DNA from: Micromonospora alfalfae
GTDB lineage: Bacteria; Actinomycetota; Actinomycetes; Mycobacteriales; Micromonosporaceae
Assembly (NCBI RefSeq): GCF_022230925.1
Contig: NZ_JAKKFH010000019.1
Location: forward strand, 62,001-126,000
Reading direction: 5' to 3'
DNA length: 64,000 nt
Positions 1 through 7,233 of the stretch are shown here, one piece after another. The notes beneath the pieces were generated by a model. That model ran no database searches. It was not told where the DNA came from and saw only the letters and a list, made by a program, of their open reading frames with translations. The position numbers were made by a program, and so were the translations under genes. The first letter of the stretch is position 1. Every line of letters begins with the position of its first letter.

Positions 1-540
1 GCGCTGGAGGTTGGAGTCGCGACGGCCGCCGGAACTGCCGTCGGCGAACGCCTCGTTCACCACGTCCCACGCCACCACCTGACCGCGGAAGTGGGTGGCC
101 ACCTGCGTCACGTGATTCAGCATCGCCTGGCGCAGCGCGCTGCCGCTCATGTTCTCCATCCAGCCGGGCTGCTGCGAATGCCACGCCAGGGTGTGACCCC
201 GCACGCTCATCCCGCGGCTGCGGGCGTGGTTGACGATCTGGTCGGCGGCCCCGTAGCTGAACTGATTCTGCTGCGGCTCGGTGGCGTTCATCTTCATTTC
301 GTTCTCGGCGGTCACCATGTTGAACTCACGGTTCAAAATCGTGGTGTACGCACTGTCGGAGAGCTTGAATCCGGCCACCGCCGTACCGAAGTACCGACCC
401 TTCTCGGCGGCGGACGCGCCGAGCGTCGTCCCGGCGGAGGCGGGTGCCGTCGCGAACAGCGCCATGCTGGCGGCGAGGGCACCCGCGCCGGCGAGCGCGA
501 TGGCGGCTCTGGATGCCGCCTTCCATCTCGTACTTCTCAT
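1..540 (-). CDS. GH10 endo-1,4-beta-xylanase, N-terminal part (3' end outside window)
   Basis: Secreted enzyme that cleaves internal beta-1,4 bonds of xylan. The ATG at 540 has a good ribosome site (AGAAGGAG) and opens a signal peptide with an arginine-rich start, a hydrophobic core and an Ala-X-Ala end near residue 36. GH10 hallmarks follow: FNMVTAENEMKMNATEP, then GHTLAWHSQQPGW, then VVAWDVVNEAF, whose Glu is the family's acid/base residue. The remainder of the barrel, including the nucleophile, lies beyond the left edge, so any C-terminal binding module cannot be seen. It sits 40 bp after the CE1-CBM2 esterase on the same strand and is probably co-transcribed with it. The truncation is the window edge, not a mutation. 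Confidence 0.93.
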   Translation of the reverse strand, partial: MRSTRWKAASRAAIALAGAGALAASMALFATAPASAGTTLGASAAEKGRYFGTAVAGFKLSDSAYTTILNREFNMVTAENEMKMNATEPQQNQFSYGAADQIVNHARSRGMSVRGHTLAWHSQQPGWMENMSGSALRQAMLNHVTQVATHFRGQVVAWDVVNEAFADGSSGGRRDSNLQR

Positions 541-580
541 CGTGTGACTCCTTCTAGGGGTGGTGGGGTGGGAAGGGAAA

Positions 581-1981
581 TCAGGACACCGAACAGGCGG
601 CACCGTTGAGGGCGAACGAGGTGGGCTTGCCGGTGCCACCCTCGTGCGTGGCCTGGAAGCCGATCTCGACCGACGCGTTCGGGGCGATGGTGTTGTTGTA
701 GGAGACGTTGCGGGCGGTCACCGCACCGCTCGCCGGGGCGTACTGGGCGTTCCAGCCGCTGGTGATGCGCTGTCCGCTGGGCAGCGTGAAGGTCAGCGCC
801 CAGCCGTTCACGGCGGTGGCTCCGGTGTTGGTGATGGCCACGCTCGCGGTGAGGCCGCTGTTCCAGGCGTTGACCGTGTAGCCGACCCGGCAGGCGCCCT
901 CGGTCGGCGGCGGCGTGGTCGGGGGCGGCGTGGTCGGGGGCGGCGTCGTCGGGGGCGGCGTCGTCGGGGGCGGCGTCGTCGGGGGCGGCGTCGTCGGGGG
1001 CGGCGTCGTCGGGGGCGGCGTCGTCGGGGGCGGCGTCGTCGGCGGCGGGGTGGTCGGCGGCGCGGTGCCGTCCAGCCCGAAGAAGCGGATCACCTGCGCG
1101 GCGTCGACCGGCACGTTGTGCGTGACACCCTGCATGCTGATCGCCTCGACCGGTGCCATCGGGCCGCTGCTGCCGTACCGGGTGCGGGTGTAGCCGGACT
1201 GCGGGGAGTCGGTGTACGTCGGGGTCTGACTCAGCCCGTGCACGTTGGTCCACTGCTTGACCTGCTCACCGAAGTTCGGGTAGCGCAGCGTCTCGTCGTT
1301 GGTGCCGTGCCAGATCTGCATCCGGGGCCGCTGGCCGGTGTAGCCGGGGTATGCCTCCCGAACCAGGTCACCCCACTGCTGCGCGGTCCGGATGAGTTGC
1401 CCGTTGGCGCACTGGCTGTTCCACTCCGAGGTGCCACCGGTGGCGAAGCAGGCGAACGGCACCCCGGCGAACGAGGCGCCCGCCGCGAACACGTCCGGGT
1501 AGTCGCCCAGCATGACGTTGGTCATCATCGCGCCGGAAGAGGTGCCGGTGGCGAAGATCCGCGCAGGGTCGGCGGAGTAGCGCTGCCGCACGTAGTCGAC
1601 CATCGACATCAGCCCGACCGGGTCGCTGCCGCCGCCACGGCGTAGCGCCTGCGGTGAGTAGACGTCCCAGCACTTGCTGCTGCGGGTTGCCGACGGGTAG
1701 ATCACGATGAACCCGTACCGGTCCGCGAGGGAGGCGTACTGGGTGCCCGAGTGGAACGCGGGGCCCGTTCCGGTGCAGTAGTGCATGGCCAGGAGGATCG
1801 CCGGTCGGGCGGCCACCCGGTCCGGGACGTACAGGTGCATCTGCAGGTTGGTGGGGTTGGTGCCGAAGTTGGTCACCTGCGTGAGCGTCGCCGCCGACGC
1901 GGGGGTGGCGAACGTCAACGCGGCGGCGGCCAGTGTCACTGCCGCCATGACGACGCCAAGCATTTTTGTCTTCAGTGTCAT
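581..1981 (-). CDS. secreted CE1-type (PHB depolymerase-like) acetylxylan esterase with CBM2
   Basis: Probable extracellular esterase removing acetyl or feruloyl groups from xylan. Layout of the 466 residues: signal peptide 1-30; alpha/beta-hydrolase domain about 31-305 of the poly(3-hydroxybutyrate) depolymerase/CE1 family, with nucleophile Ser in GTSSGAMMTN and a likely catalytic His in GVTHNVP; a TPPPT-type linker about 306-358; and a C-terminal family 2 carbohydrate-binding module (begins CRVGYTVNAWNSG, ends NGAACSVS) with paired cysteines and conserved Trp. It is the first gene of a two-gene unit with the GH10 xylanase and has its own promoter region at 1982-2248. Acetylxylan versus feruloyl specificity cannot be decided from motifs alone. 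Confidence 0.9.
   Translation of the reverse strand: MTLKTKMLGVVMAAVTLAAAALTFATPASAATLTQVTNFGTNPTNLQMHLYVPDRVAARPAILLAMHYCTGTGPAFHSGTQYASLADRYGFIVIYPSATRSSKCWDVYSPQALRRGGGSDPVGLMSMVDYVRQRYSADPARIFATGTSSGAMMTNVMLGDYPDVFAAGASFAGVPFACFATGGTSEWNSQCANGQLIRTAQQWGDLVREAYPGYTGQRPRMQIWHGTNDETLRYPNFGEQVKQWTNVHGLSQTPTYTDSPQSGYTRTRYGSSGPMAPVEAISMQGVTHNVPVDAAQVIRFFGLDGTAPPTTPPPTTPPPTTPPPTTPPPTTPPPTTPPPTTPPPTTPPPTTPPPTTPPPTEGACRVGYTVNAWNSGLTASVAITNTGATAVNGWALTFTLPSGQRITSGWNAQYAPASGAVTARNVSYNNTIAPNASVEIGFQATHEGGTGKPTSFALNGAACSVS
903..1060 (-). repeat. 15-bp tandem repeat encoding the (TPPPT) linker
   Basis: About ten near-identical 15-bp units encode the Pro-Thr linker between the esterase and its CBM2. 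Most units are identical at DNA level, so copy number could change by slippage and shift the linker length without breaking the frame. Confidence 0.9.
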
Positions 1982-2248
1982 CGTCGCGATCCCTTGCGAA
2001 AAAGGCGCGTGGAAGGGGACTTAAGTCGAGGACTGCCCTTCGCCCGACCTTGACCGCGGCTCGCGTGACCATGTCAGCTTCAATCGAGCACACTCGATTG
2101 TCAAGACTTCCGGAAACCTTTCGCCGCAACGGTTCCGGCGGTCACCTGCGCAACAATGGGCATCGGCGGGCATGATCAGCGCCGATGGGTGGCGATAAAT
2201 TATCGGGACGTTTTCGGAACCTGCGAGGCCGCCGGGGCGCACGGTCAC
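1982..2248 (-). promoter_or_regulatory. promoter/operator region of the CE1-GH10 unit
   Basis: Gene-free stretch before the esterase. On the minus strand a TTGACA -35-like box (2099-2104 on +) is followed by a poorly matching -10. A perfect inverted repeat CAATCGAG-CACA-CTCGATTG (2081-2100) overlaps the -35 and fills the spacer. Just upstream is TTCCGGAAACCTTTCG (2108-2123), whose first 12 bases also occur at the GH3 promoter (13280-13291). I infer at least two operators here. The long leader of about 100 bp before the start codon holds nothing else I recognise. Confidence 0.55.
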
Positions 2249-2282
2249 GAGGGCGGCCCGACCGGATGGTCGGGCCGCCCTC
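2249..2282 (-). terminator. rho-independent-type hairpin after GH67
   Basis: Perfect 15-bp stem GAGGGCGGCCCGACC with loop GGAT, starting 8 bp after the GH67 stop. It closes the seven-gene aldouronate operon and separates it from the CE1-GH10 promoter. No strong U-tract follows, as is usual in high-GC actinobacteria. Confidence 0.85.
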
Positions 2283-2290
2283 GCCGCCGC

Positions 2291-4429
2291 TCAGTAGATG
2301 TCCCGTCCTCGCTCGTCCGGCACCCCGGACTTGCGGAAGAAGTACGTGTTGATCTGGTCGCGCCACTCGGTGGCGCAGCGCACCTGCTCGTCGAGGCGTT
2401 CGGCGACCCGCTCGTACACGCTCGGGTCGATCATGCCGGTCAACGTCTGCCACCTCCGTCGCATCGCCGTCACCTCCTCGACCCCCGCGAAGTGGGTGTC
2501 GTAGATGTGCTGGATGACTGTCGAGCCGCTGTGCAGCACGTGCCCGTACGGCACGTGGTGGAAGAAGAGCAACAGCTCGTCGGGGCAGGTCTCGGGTGAC
2601 TCGTACACCTGGGCCCAGTACGGCGGGTACTGGCCGGCGAAGCCGGTGCCCGACGCGCGGCTGCGGTCCACGCCGACGCCGTCACGGTCGGCGAAGTGGT
2701 AGGTGCCCCACCGGCTGTACTCGTACCCGTCGACGCCGGGACCGTAGTGGTCGCCGGGGTTGACCATGAAGCCGACGCCCAACGGGGCGGTGTAGCGCTC
2801 GTACGTGCGCCACGAGTCGTCCATGATCTCGTGCAGGGTCCGCCGCACCAGCTCCGCGTCGGCGGTCGCCGACGGCGGGAAGGTCAGCGTGATCCACTCG
2901 TCGAGGATCGCCGTCGGGTCCCGCCGAGGGTCCCAGGCCAGCCGGCCGAACGTGTACAGGTTGGCCTGTGCCAACGGATGCCCGGTCCAGAAGAGGTCGT
3001 CGCCGACGTTGGCGACGGCGACCATCCCGCCGCCGGCCGCAGTCTCCCCCGTGACCACGTCGGCGATCGTCCGCCCACCCGGCCCCCAGGGGGAGAAGCC
3101 GAGCACCTCACTCCACAACGGGCCGAGGTGGCAGACGTGCCGCTGTTGGCCCGTGTACTCCTGGGTGACCTGCAACTCCACCGCCAGTCGGGTCGCCGGC
3201 ATCGCGGCGAGCACCGGCGAGACCGGCTCCCGCGTCTGGAAGTCCACCGGGCCGAACTTCACCTGGACCACCACGTTGGTGCGGAACCGCCCGTCGAGCG
3301 GGGCGAAGTGGTCGTACGCGGCCCGGGCCCGGTCGGTGGACCGGTCCCGCCAGTCCTGGTGGTGGTTGTAGACGAACGCCCGCCAGTGCACCACTCCCCC
3401 GTACGGGGCGAGGGCCTCGGCCAGCAGGTTCGCCCCGTCGGAGTGGTCGCGGCCGTACGTGAACGGGCCTGGTTGCCCCTCCGAGTCGGCCTTCACCAGA
3501 TAGCCGCCGAAGTCCGGGATGCGGTCGTAGACCCGCCGGGTGGCAGCAGCCCACCAGGCCCGCACAGTCTCGTCCAGGGGGTCGGCGGTCGGCAGGCCGG
3601 AGAGGACCACCGGAGCGGCGAAGCTGACCGACAGGTGCACCCGGATGCCGTACGGGCGCAGCGCGTCCGCGATCTCGGCCACGTCGCCGAGCCGCTCGGT
3701 GAGCAGCAGCGCCTCGGTGCGGGCCACGTTGACGTTGTTCACCGAGATCGCGTTGACCCCGCAGGAGGCCAGCAGCCGCCCGTACTCCCGTACCCGGGCC
3801 AGGTCGCCGCGCGGACGGCCGTCCTGCCAGAAGATCGAGCCGCCCGCGTACCCCCGTTCGACCTGGCCCATCACCGGGTGCACCGCCACGTTGTCCCAGT
3901 GGTTCAGCATTCGTCGGCGCAGCGCCGGCCGGTGCCGCTCCGGGGGTCGGGCCGGGTCGAAGGCCGCCGCGCAGAGCCGGACCACGTGGAAGAGCCCGTA
4001 CAGCAGGCCCGCGGGCGCGTCGGCCAGCACCGCTGTCACGTCGCCGGCCCGCGCCAACACGAAACCCTCGTCGCCGAGCGTCCCGCCGTCGCCCAGCTCG
4101 ACCAGCGCCGCCTCGCCGGCGGCGCGTGCCGCCTCCACCGCCGGGTTGGGCAGCTCAGCGGCGTCGCGCAGGGCGAGCACCAGGTCGACGTCGACGTCCC
4201 AGGACGGGGAGTGCCACACCCGTCCGCCGTAACGGGCGCAGGCGCGGGAGACCTCGTTGAGGACGGTGTCGACGAGCAACCCCTCGCCGTGCAGGAGGAT
4301 GCGACGCGCGCCGAGCGACCGGAACGCCTCCGGGGGCAGCCAGGCCGGATGGACGCGCGGCTCGTCACCGTCCATCGGCTCCTCGACGAACATCAGCTGC
4401 TCCAACTCCACCGACTCTTCGGCGTTCAC
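2291..4429 (-). CDS. aguA: GH67 alpha-glucuronidase
   Basis: Intracellular enzyme (no signal peptide) that removes (4-O-methyl)-glucuronic acid from the non-reducing end of aldouronates produced by GH10 xylanase. The 712 residues match the usual GH67 length. Family signatures are RRMLNHWDN, VERGYAGGSIFW and CGVNAISVNNVN. The active-site segments are KADSEGQPGP (catalytic Glu), GPVDFQTREP and ELQVTQEYTG, followed by the C-terminal family segments. Its ATG overlaps the stop of the GH42 gene by 4 bp (ATGA), so translation is probably coupled. It is the last gene of the operon. Together with GH10, GH3 and the Lpl-type importer it marks this as an aldouronate utilisation locus of the kind described in Paenibacillus and Geobacillus. 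Confidence 0.95.
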   Translation of the reverse strand: MNAEESVELEQLMFVEEPMDGDEPRVHPAWLPPEAFRSLGARRILLHGEGLLVDTVLNEVSRACARYGGRVWHSPSWDVDVDLVLALRDAAELPNPAVEAARAAGEAALVELGDGGTLGDEGFVLARAGDVTAVLADAPAGLLYGLFHVVRLCAAAFDPARPPERHRPALRRRMLNHWDNVAVHPVMGQVERGYAGGSIFWQDGRPRGDLARVREYGRLLASCGVNAISVNNVNVARTEALLLTERLGDVAEIADALRPYGIRVHLSVSFAAPVVLSGLPTADPLDETVRAWWAAATRRVYDRIPDFGGYLVKADSEGQPGPFTYGRDHSDGANLLAEALAPYGGVVHWRAFVYNHHQDWRDRSTDRARAAYDHFAPLDGRFRTNVVVQVKFGPVDFQTREPVSPVLAAMPATRLAVELQVTQEYTGQQRHVCHLGPLWSEVLGFSPWGPGGRTIADVVTGETAAGGGMVAVANVGDDLFWTGHPLAQANLYTFGRLAWDPRRDPTAILDEWITLTFPPSATADAELVRRTLHEIMDDSWRTYERYTAPLGVGFMVNPGDHYGPGVDGYEYSRWGTYHFADRDGVGVDRSRASGTGFAGQYPPYWAQVYESPETCPDELLLFFHHVPYGHVLHSGSTVIQHIYDTHFAGVEEVTAMRRRWQTLTGMIDPSVYERVAERLDEQVRCATEWRDQINTYFFRKSGVPDERGRDIY

Positions 4430-6459
4430 CGGTCCTCCTCCAGCACGACAACCCCGTACGCCGGCAGCCGCAGGGCACCGCCGGCCGCCACACGGTCGCC
4501 GGTGAGCCTGTCGACGCCGCCGGTCCGGGCGGTCACCTCGACCGGCTCGGCGCGGTGGTTGAGCAGAAACAGCAGCCGCGACCCGTCCACCGCGACCCGG
4601 ACGGCGGATTCCAGGTCCGGCACGTCCGGGTAGGGCCCGAGCAGGTCGTGCCGGGCGAGCACCTGCCGCACCACCCAGGACACCCCGGCCTGGTCCAGCC
4701 CGGCGGCCACGTACCAGCCGTCACCGGCGCCGAAGGAGTTGCGGGTCACCGCCGGGGTACCCGCGTAGAAGTCGGCCCGGTAGGTGCCGACGACCTGCGC
4801 GCCCTGCGGGATCACCAGCTCGAACAGCAGTCGCGCGTCGACGTCCACCTGATCCACGCCGTCGCCGAGGCGGACCGGGTTGACCACCTCCGGGCCGCGG
4901 GCGTCCCACTCGTCGACCCGGACACCCATGAGCTGCCCGAGCGGGCCCGGCACGTCCATCAGGAACGCCTGGTCGTTCTCGTCCACCCGGCCGGACAGGT
5001 AGGTGGTCAGCACCGACCCGCCGCGCGTCGCCACCGCCTCCAGCCGCTGCGGCAGGTCACCCTTGAGCAGGTGCAGGGCCGGGGCCACGACCACGTCGTA
5101 GCGGGACAGGTCGGCGGTCACCGCGACGACGTCAAGGTCCACACCGGCGTCCCAGAGTGCCCTGTGGTAGGCGAGCACCACCTGCTGGTAGCGGACCAGC
5201 CGGGACGGGCCGTCGGACAGCTCCAACGCCCACCAGCTGTCCCAGTCGAACAGCAGCGCCACCCGGGCCGGGGTCCGCGCGCCCAACGACGCCGGGCCGA
5301 GCCGTTCCAGTTCGGCGCCCAGCTCGGCGACCTCCCGGAACACCCGGGTGTCGGAGCGACCGGCGTGCCCGATGACAGCGCCGTGGTACTTCTCGCTGGC
5401 CCCACGGGAGGCACGCAGCTGGAAGAAGAGCACGGCGTCGGCGCCGTGCGCCACGGCCTGCCAACTCCACAGCCGCATCAGGCCGGGGCGTTTCAACGGG
5501 TTGACGTCGCGGCACGCGGTGAAGCTCGGGGTCTGTTCCATCAGCCAGAACGGCTGGCCGTCCTTGAGCCCGCGCATCAGGTCGTGGGTCAGCGCCATCC
5601 GGGCCGCCGACTCGTCGTCCGGCGGGTAGTTGTCCCAGGAGACGAAGTCCAGATGAGGGGCCCAGCGGTGGTAGTCGATCGGCCGGTACATGCCCATGAA
5701 GTTCGTGGTCACCGGCAGCGTCGGGCTGGACTCCCGGATGGCCGCCTTCTCGTCGCGGAAGTTGGTCAGCATCGCGTCGGAGGTGAACCGCAGGTAGTCG
5801 AGGGTGATGCCCGGGAACGCGGTGTGGTCCGGGCCGCGCCAGTGCTCGGTCAACGCCGACGGCGGCTCGATCTCGTCCCAGTCGGTGAAGGTGTGCGACC
5901 AGAAGGTGGTGTACCAGGCCTCGTTCAGCTCGTCGAGGGTGCCGTAGCGGTGGCGCAGCCAGCCCCGGAAGCCGTCCGCGCACAGCGCGCAGTAGCAGGC
6001 GCCGCCGTACTCGTTGCCGACGTGCCAGGCGAGCACCGCCGGTGTGTCGGCGTAGCGGCGGGCTACCCGGCGGGCCAGCTCCGTCGAGAGCCGGCGGAAG
6101 ACCGGCGAGCTGGGGCAGGAGTTGTGTCGCTGACCGAAGCGGTGCTTGCGGCCCTCGAAGTCGGTCCGGGTCACCTCGGGGTACGCCCTCGCCAGCCACG
6201 GTGGGTGGGCTCCGGTGCCGGTGGCCAGGCAGATCCCGCGTCCCTCGGCACTGGCCCGTTCGACGATCCTGTCCAGCAGCGCGAAGTCGTAGGTGCCCTC
6301 GGCGGGTTGGGTGAGCGCCCAGTCGAACACGCCGAGGGTGACCAGGTCGATCCGTGCGCTGTCGAAGAGACGGTAGTCCTGCTTCCACACGTCCTCGGGC
6401 CACTGCTCCGGGTTGTAGTCGCCCCCGAAGGGCACCTTGGCGCTGAGGGGCAGGCTCAT
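4426..6459 (-). CDS. GH42 beta-galactosidase family protein
   Basis: Cytoplasmic glycoside hydrolase of clan GH-A, 677 residues. The N-terminal GGDYNPEQWP is typical of GH42. The acid/base Glu lies in AWHVGNEYGG and the nucleophile Glu in FWLMEQTPSF. A cysteine cluster in CYCALCADGF matches the zinc-binding site seen in many GH42 enzymes. The C-terminal part has the trimerisation domain and a small beta domain. GH42 members act on beta-D-galactosides, and some act on alpha-L-arabinopyranosides. Placement between YesL and GH67 in an aldouronate operon suggests it trims galactose or arabinopyranose decorations from imported xylan fragments (inference). Start and stop both overlap the neighbours by 4 bp. 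Confidence 0.92.
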   Translation of the reverse strand: MSLPLSAKVPFGGDYNPEQWPEDVWKQDYRLFDSARIDLVTLGVFDWALTQPAEGTYDFALLDRIVERASAEGRGICLATGTGAHPPWLARAYPEVTRTDFEGRKHRFGQRHNSCPSSPVFRRLSTELARRVARRYADTPAVLAWHVGNEYGGACYCALCADGFRGWLRHRYGTLDELNEAWYTTFWSHTFTDWDEIEPPSALTEHWRGPDHTAFPGITLDYLRFTSDAMLTNFRDEKAAIRESSPTLPVTTNFMGMYRPIDYHRWAPHLDFVSWDNYPPDDESAARMALTHDLMRGLKDGQPFWLMEQTPSFTACRDVNPLKRPGLMRLWSWQAVAHGADAVLFFQLRASRGASEKYHGAVIGHAGRSDTRVFREVAELGAELERLGPASLGARTPARVALLFDWDSWWALELSDGPSRLVRYQQVVLAYHRALWDAGVDLDVVAVTADLSRYDVVVAPALHLLKGDLPQRLEAVATRGGSVLTTYLSGRVDENDQAFLMDVPGPLGQLMGVRVDEWDARGPEVVNPVRLGDGVDQVDVDARLLFELVIPQGAQVVGTYRADFYAGTPAVTRNSFGAGDGWYVAAGLDQAGVSWVVRQVLARHDLLGPYPDVPDLESAVRVAVDGSRLLFLLNHRAEPVEVTARTGGVDRLTGDRVAAGGALRLPAYGVVVLEEDR

Positions 6460-7145
6460 GCGGTGAACTCCTTCCGGATCAGGTGGATCATCGGGTCGCT
6501 GACGCGCAGGTACGCCAGCGCCGCGATGGACGCGAGCAGCATCAACACCGCTTCGGAGAAGACCGCGGTGATCCCGGCCGCCGCGGCCAGCAGCAGGCCG
6601 TTACCGACGGTGACAGCCGGGGTACGCACGAGGAAGTGCGCGGCCAACCGGAGCACGTCCCGGGTGCGGAAGTCGAACAGCGAGGTGATCACCAGGGCGT
6701 TGGCCGCGCAGAGCGTCACGCCCACTCCGATCAGGACCAGCGGCACCGCCCACCAGCTCGACAGGCCGACCGCGCCGCGGTAGGCGAGGTTCACGGCGAG
6801 CACTGTCAGCCACAGCAGCGTCGGCACCCAGACGCGCAGCACACCGAGCACGTTGGCCCGGTAGCCACGCCAGAACACTCTGGCCGGATGCAGGTCGGTC
6901 AGGTCGGCCCGCTGGTGGCGCAGGGCGTACAGGGCGGCGGAGACCGCCGGGCCGACCGGTACCAGGAGGAGCGCGGCCAGGGGCAGGTTGCTGGGGTCAC
7001 GGCCCAGCAGAAGCAGCGGGAGCAGGGCGGGCAGTGTGGTGAGCAGCAGGAGCAGCTCGACCACGAGCAGGATGTAGACGCGCGAGGTGATCCGCGACAG
7101 TGGTCCGTCGCCGAACTGTCGCCGGGTCTGAGTCGCGCCACTCAC
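6456..7145 (-). CDS. YesL-like (DUF624) membrane protein
   Basis: Integral membrane protein of 229 residues with about five to six hydrophobic segments (for example VYILLVVELLLLLTTLPALL near residue 25 and VPLVLIGVGVTLCAANALVI near 145). The family, named after Bacillus subtilis YesL, is found next to Lpl/Ytc-type oligosaccharide ABC permeases, and its role there is unproven; an accessory function in uptake is the usual guess. Here it follows the binding-protein gene after a hairpin and overlaps the GH42 start by 4 bp, consistent with one transcript. Confidence 0.8.
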   Translation of the reverse strand: MSGATQTRRQFGDGPLSRITSRVYILLVVELLLLLTTLPALLPLLLLGRDPSNLPLAALLLVPVGPAVSAALYALRHQRADLTDLHPARVFWRGYRANVLGVLRVWVPTLLWLTVLAVNLAYRGAVGLSSWWAVPLVLIGVGVTLCAANALVITSLFDFRTRDVLRLAAHFLVRTPAVTVGNGLLLAAAAGITAVFSEAVLMLLASIAALAYLRVSDPMIHLIRKEFTA

Positions 7146-7185
7146 TGTCGCTCCCTCCGGTCGACTCAGCTGATCCGTGGTCGCC

Positions 7186-7228
7186 GGGGGTCCGGTCGGG
7201 CCGCGACAGGCCGCCCGACCGGACCCCC
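7186..7228 (-). other. intra-operon stem-loop behind the binding-protein gene
   Basis: Perfect 16-bp stem (arms 7186-7201 and 7213-7228, GGGGGTCCGGTCGGGC and its complement) with an 11-base loop, beginning 5 bp after the stop of the binding protein and before yesL. Such hairpins often protect the upstream message from 3' decay or partly terminate, so that binding protein exceeds downstream products. That role is inferred here. Confidence 0.75.
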
Positions 7229-7233
7229 GCTGG

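Noticed and set aside
1..540. GH10 xylanase as a truncated pseudogene
   Set aside because: The reading frame is intact to position 1; the missing part is due to the window edge.
560..1645. Long plus-strand ORF antisense to the CE1 esterase
   Set aside because: It is the low-complexity shadow (Gly/Arg/Val runs) of the 15-bp linker repeat and of GC-rich codons; it lacks a ribosome site and matches no family pattern, while the opposite strand has full CE1 and CBM2 motifs.
2696..6783. Very long plus-strand ORFs antisense to GH67 and GH42
   Set aside because: GC-skewed third positions create open antisense frames. Their products are His/Arg/Pro/Gly-rich with no domain motifs, and the minus strand encodes full-length enzymes.
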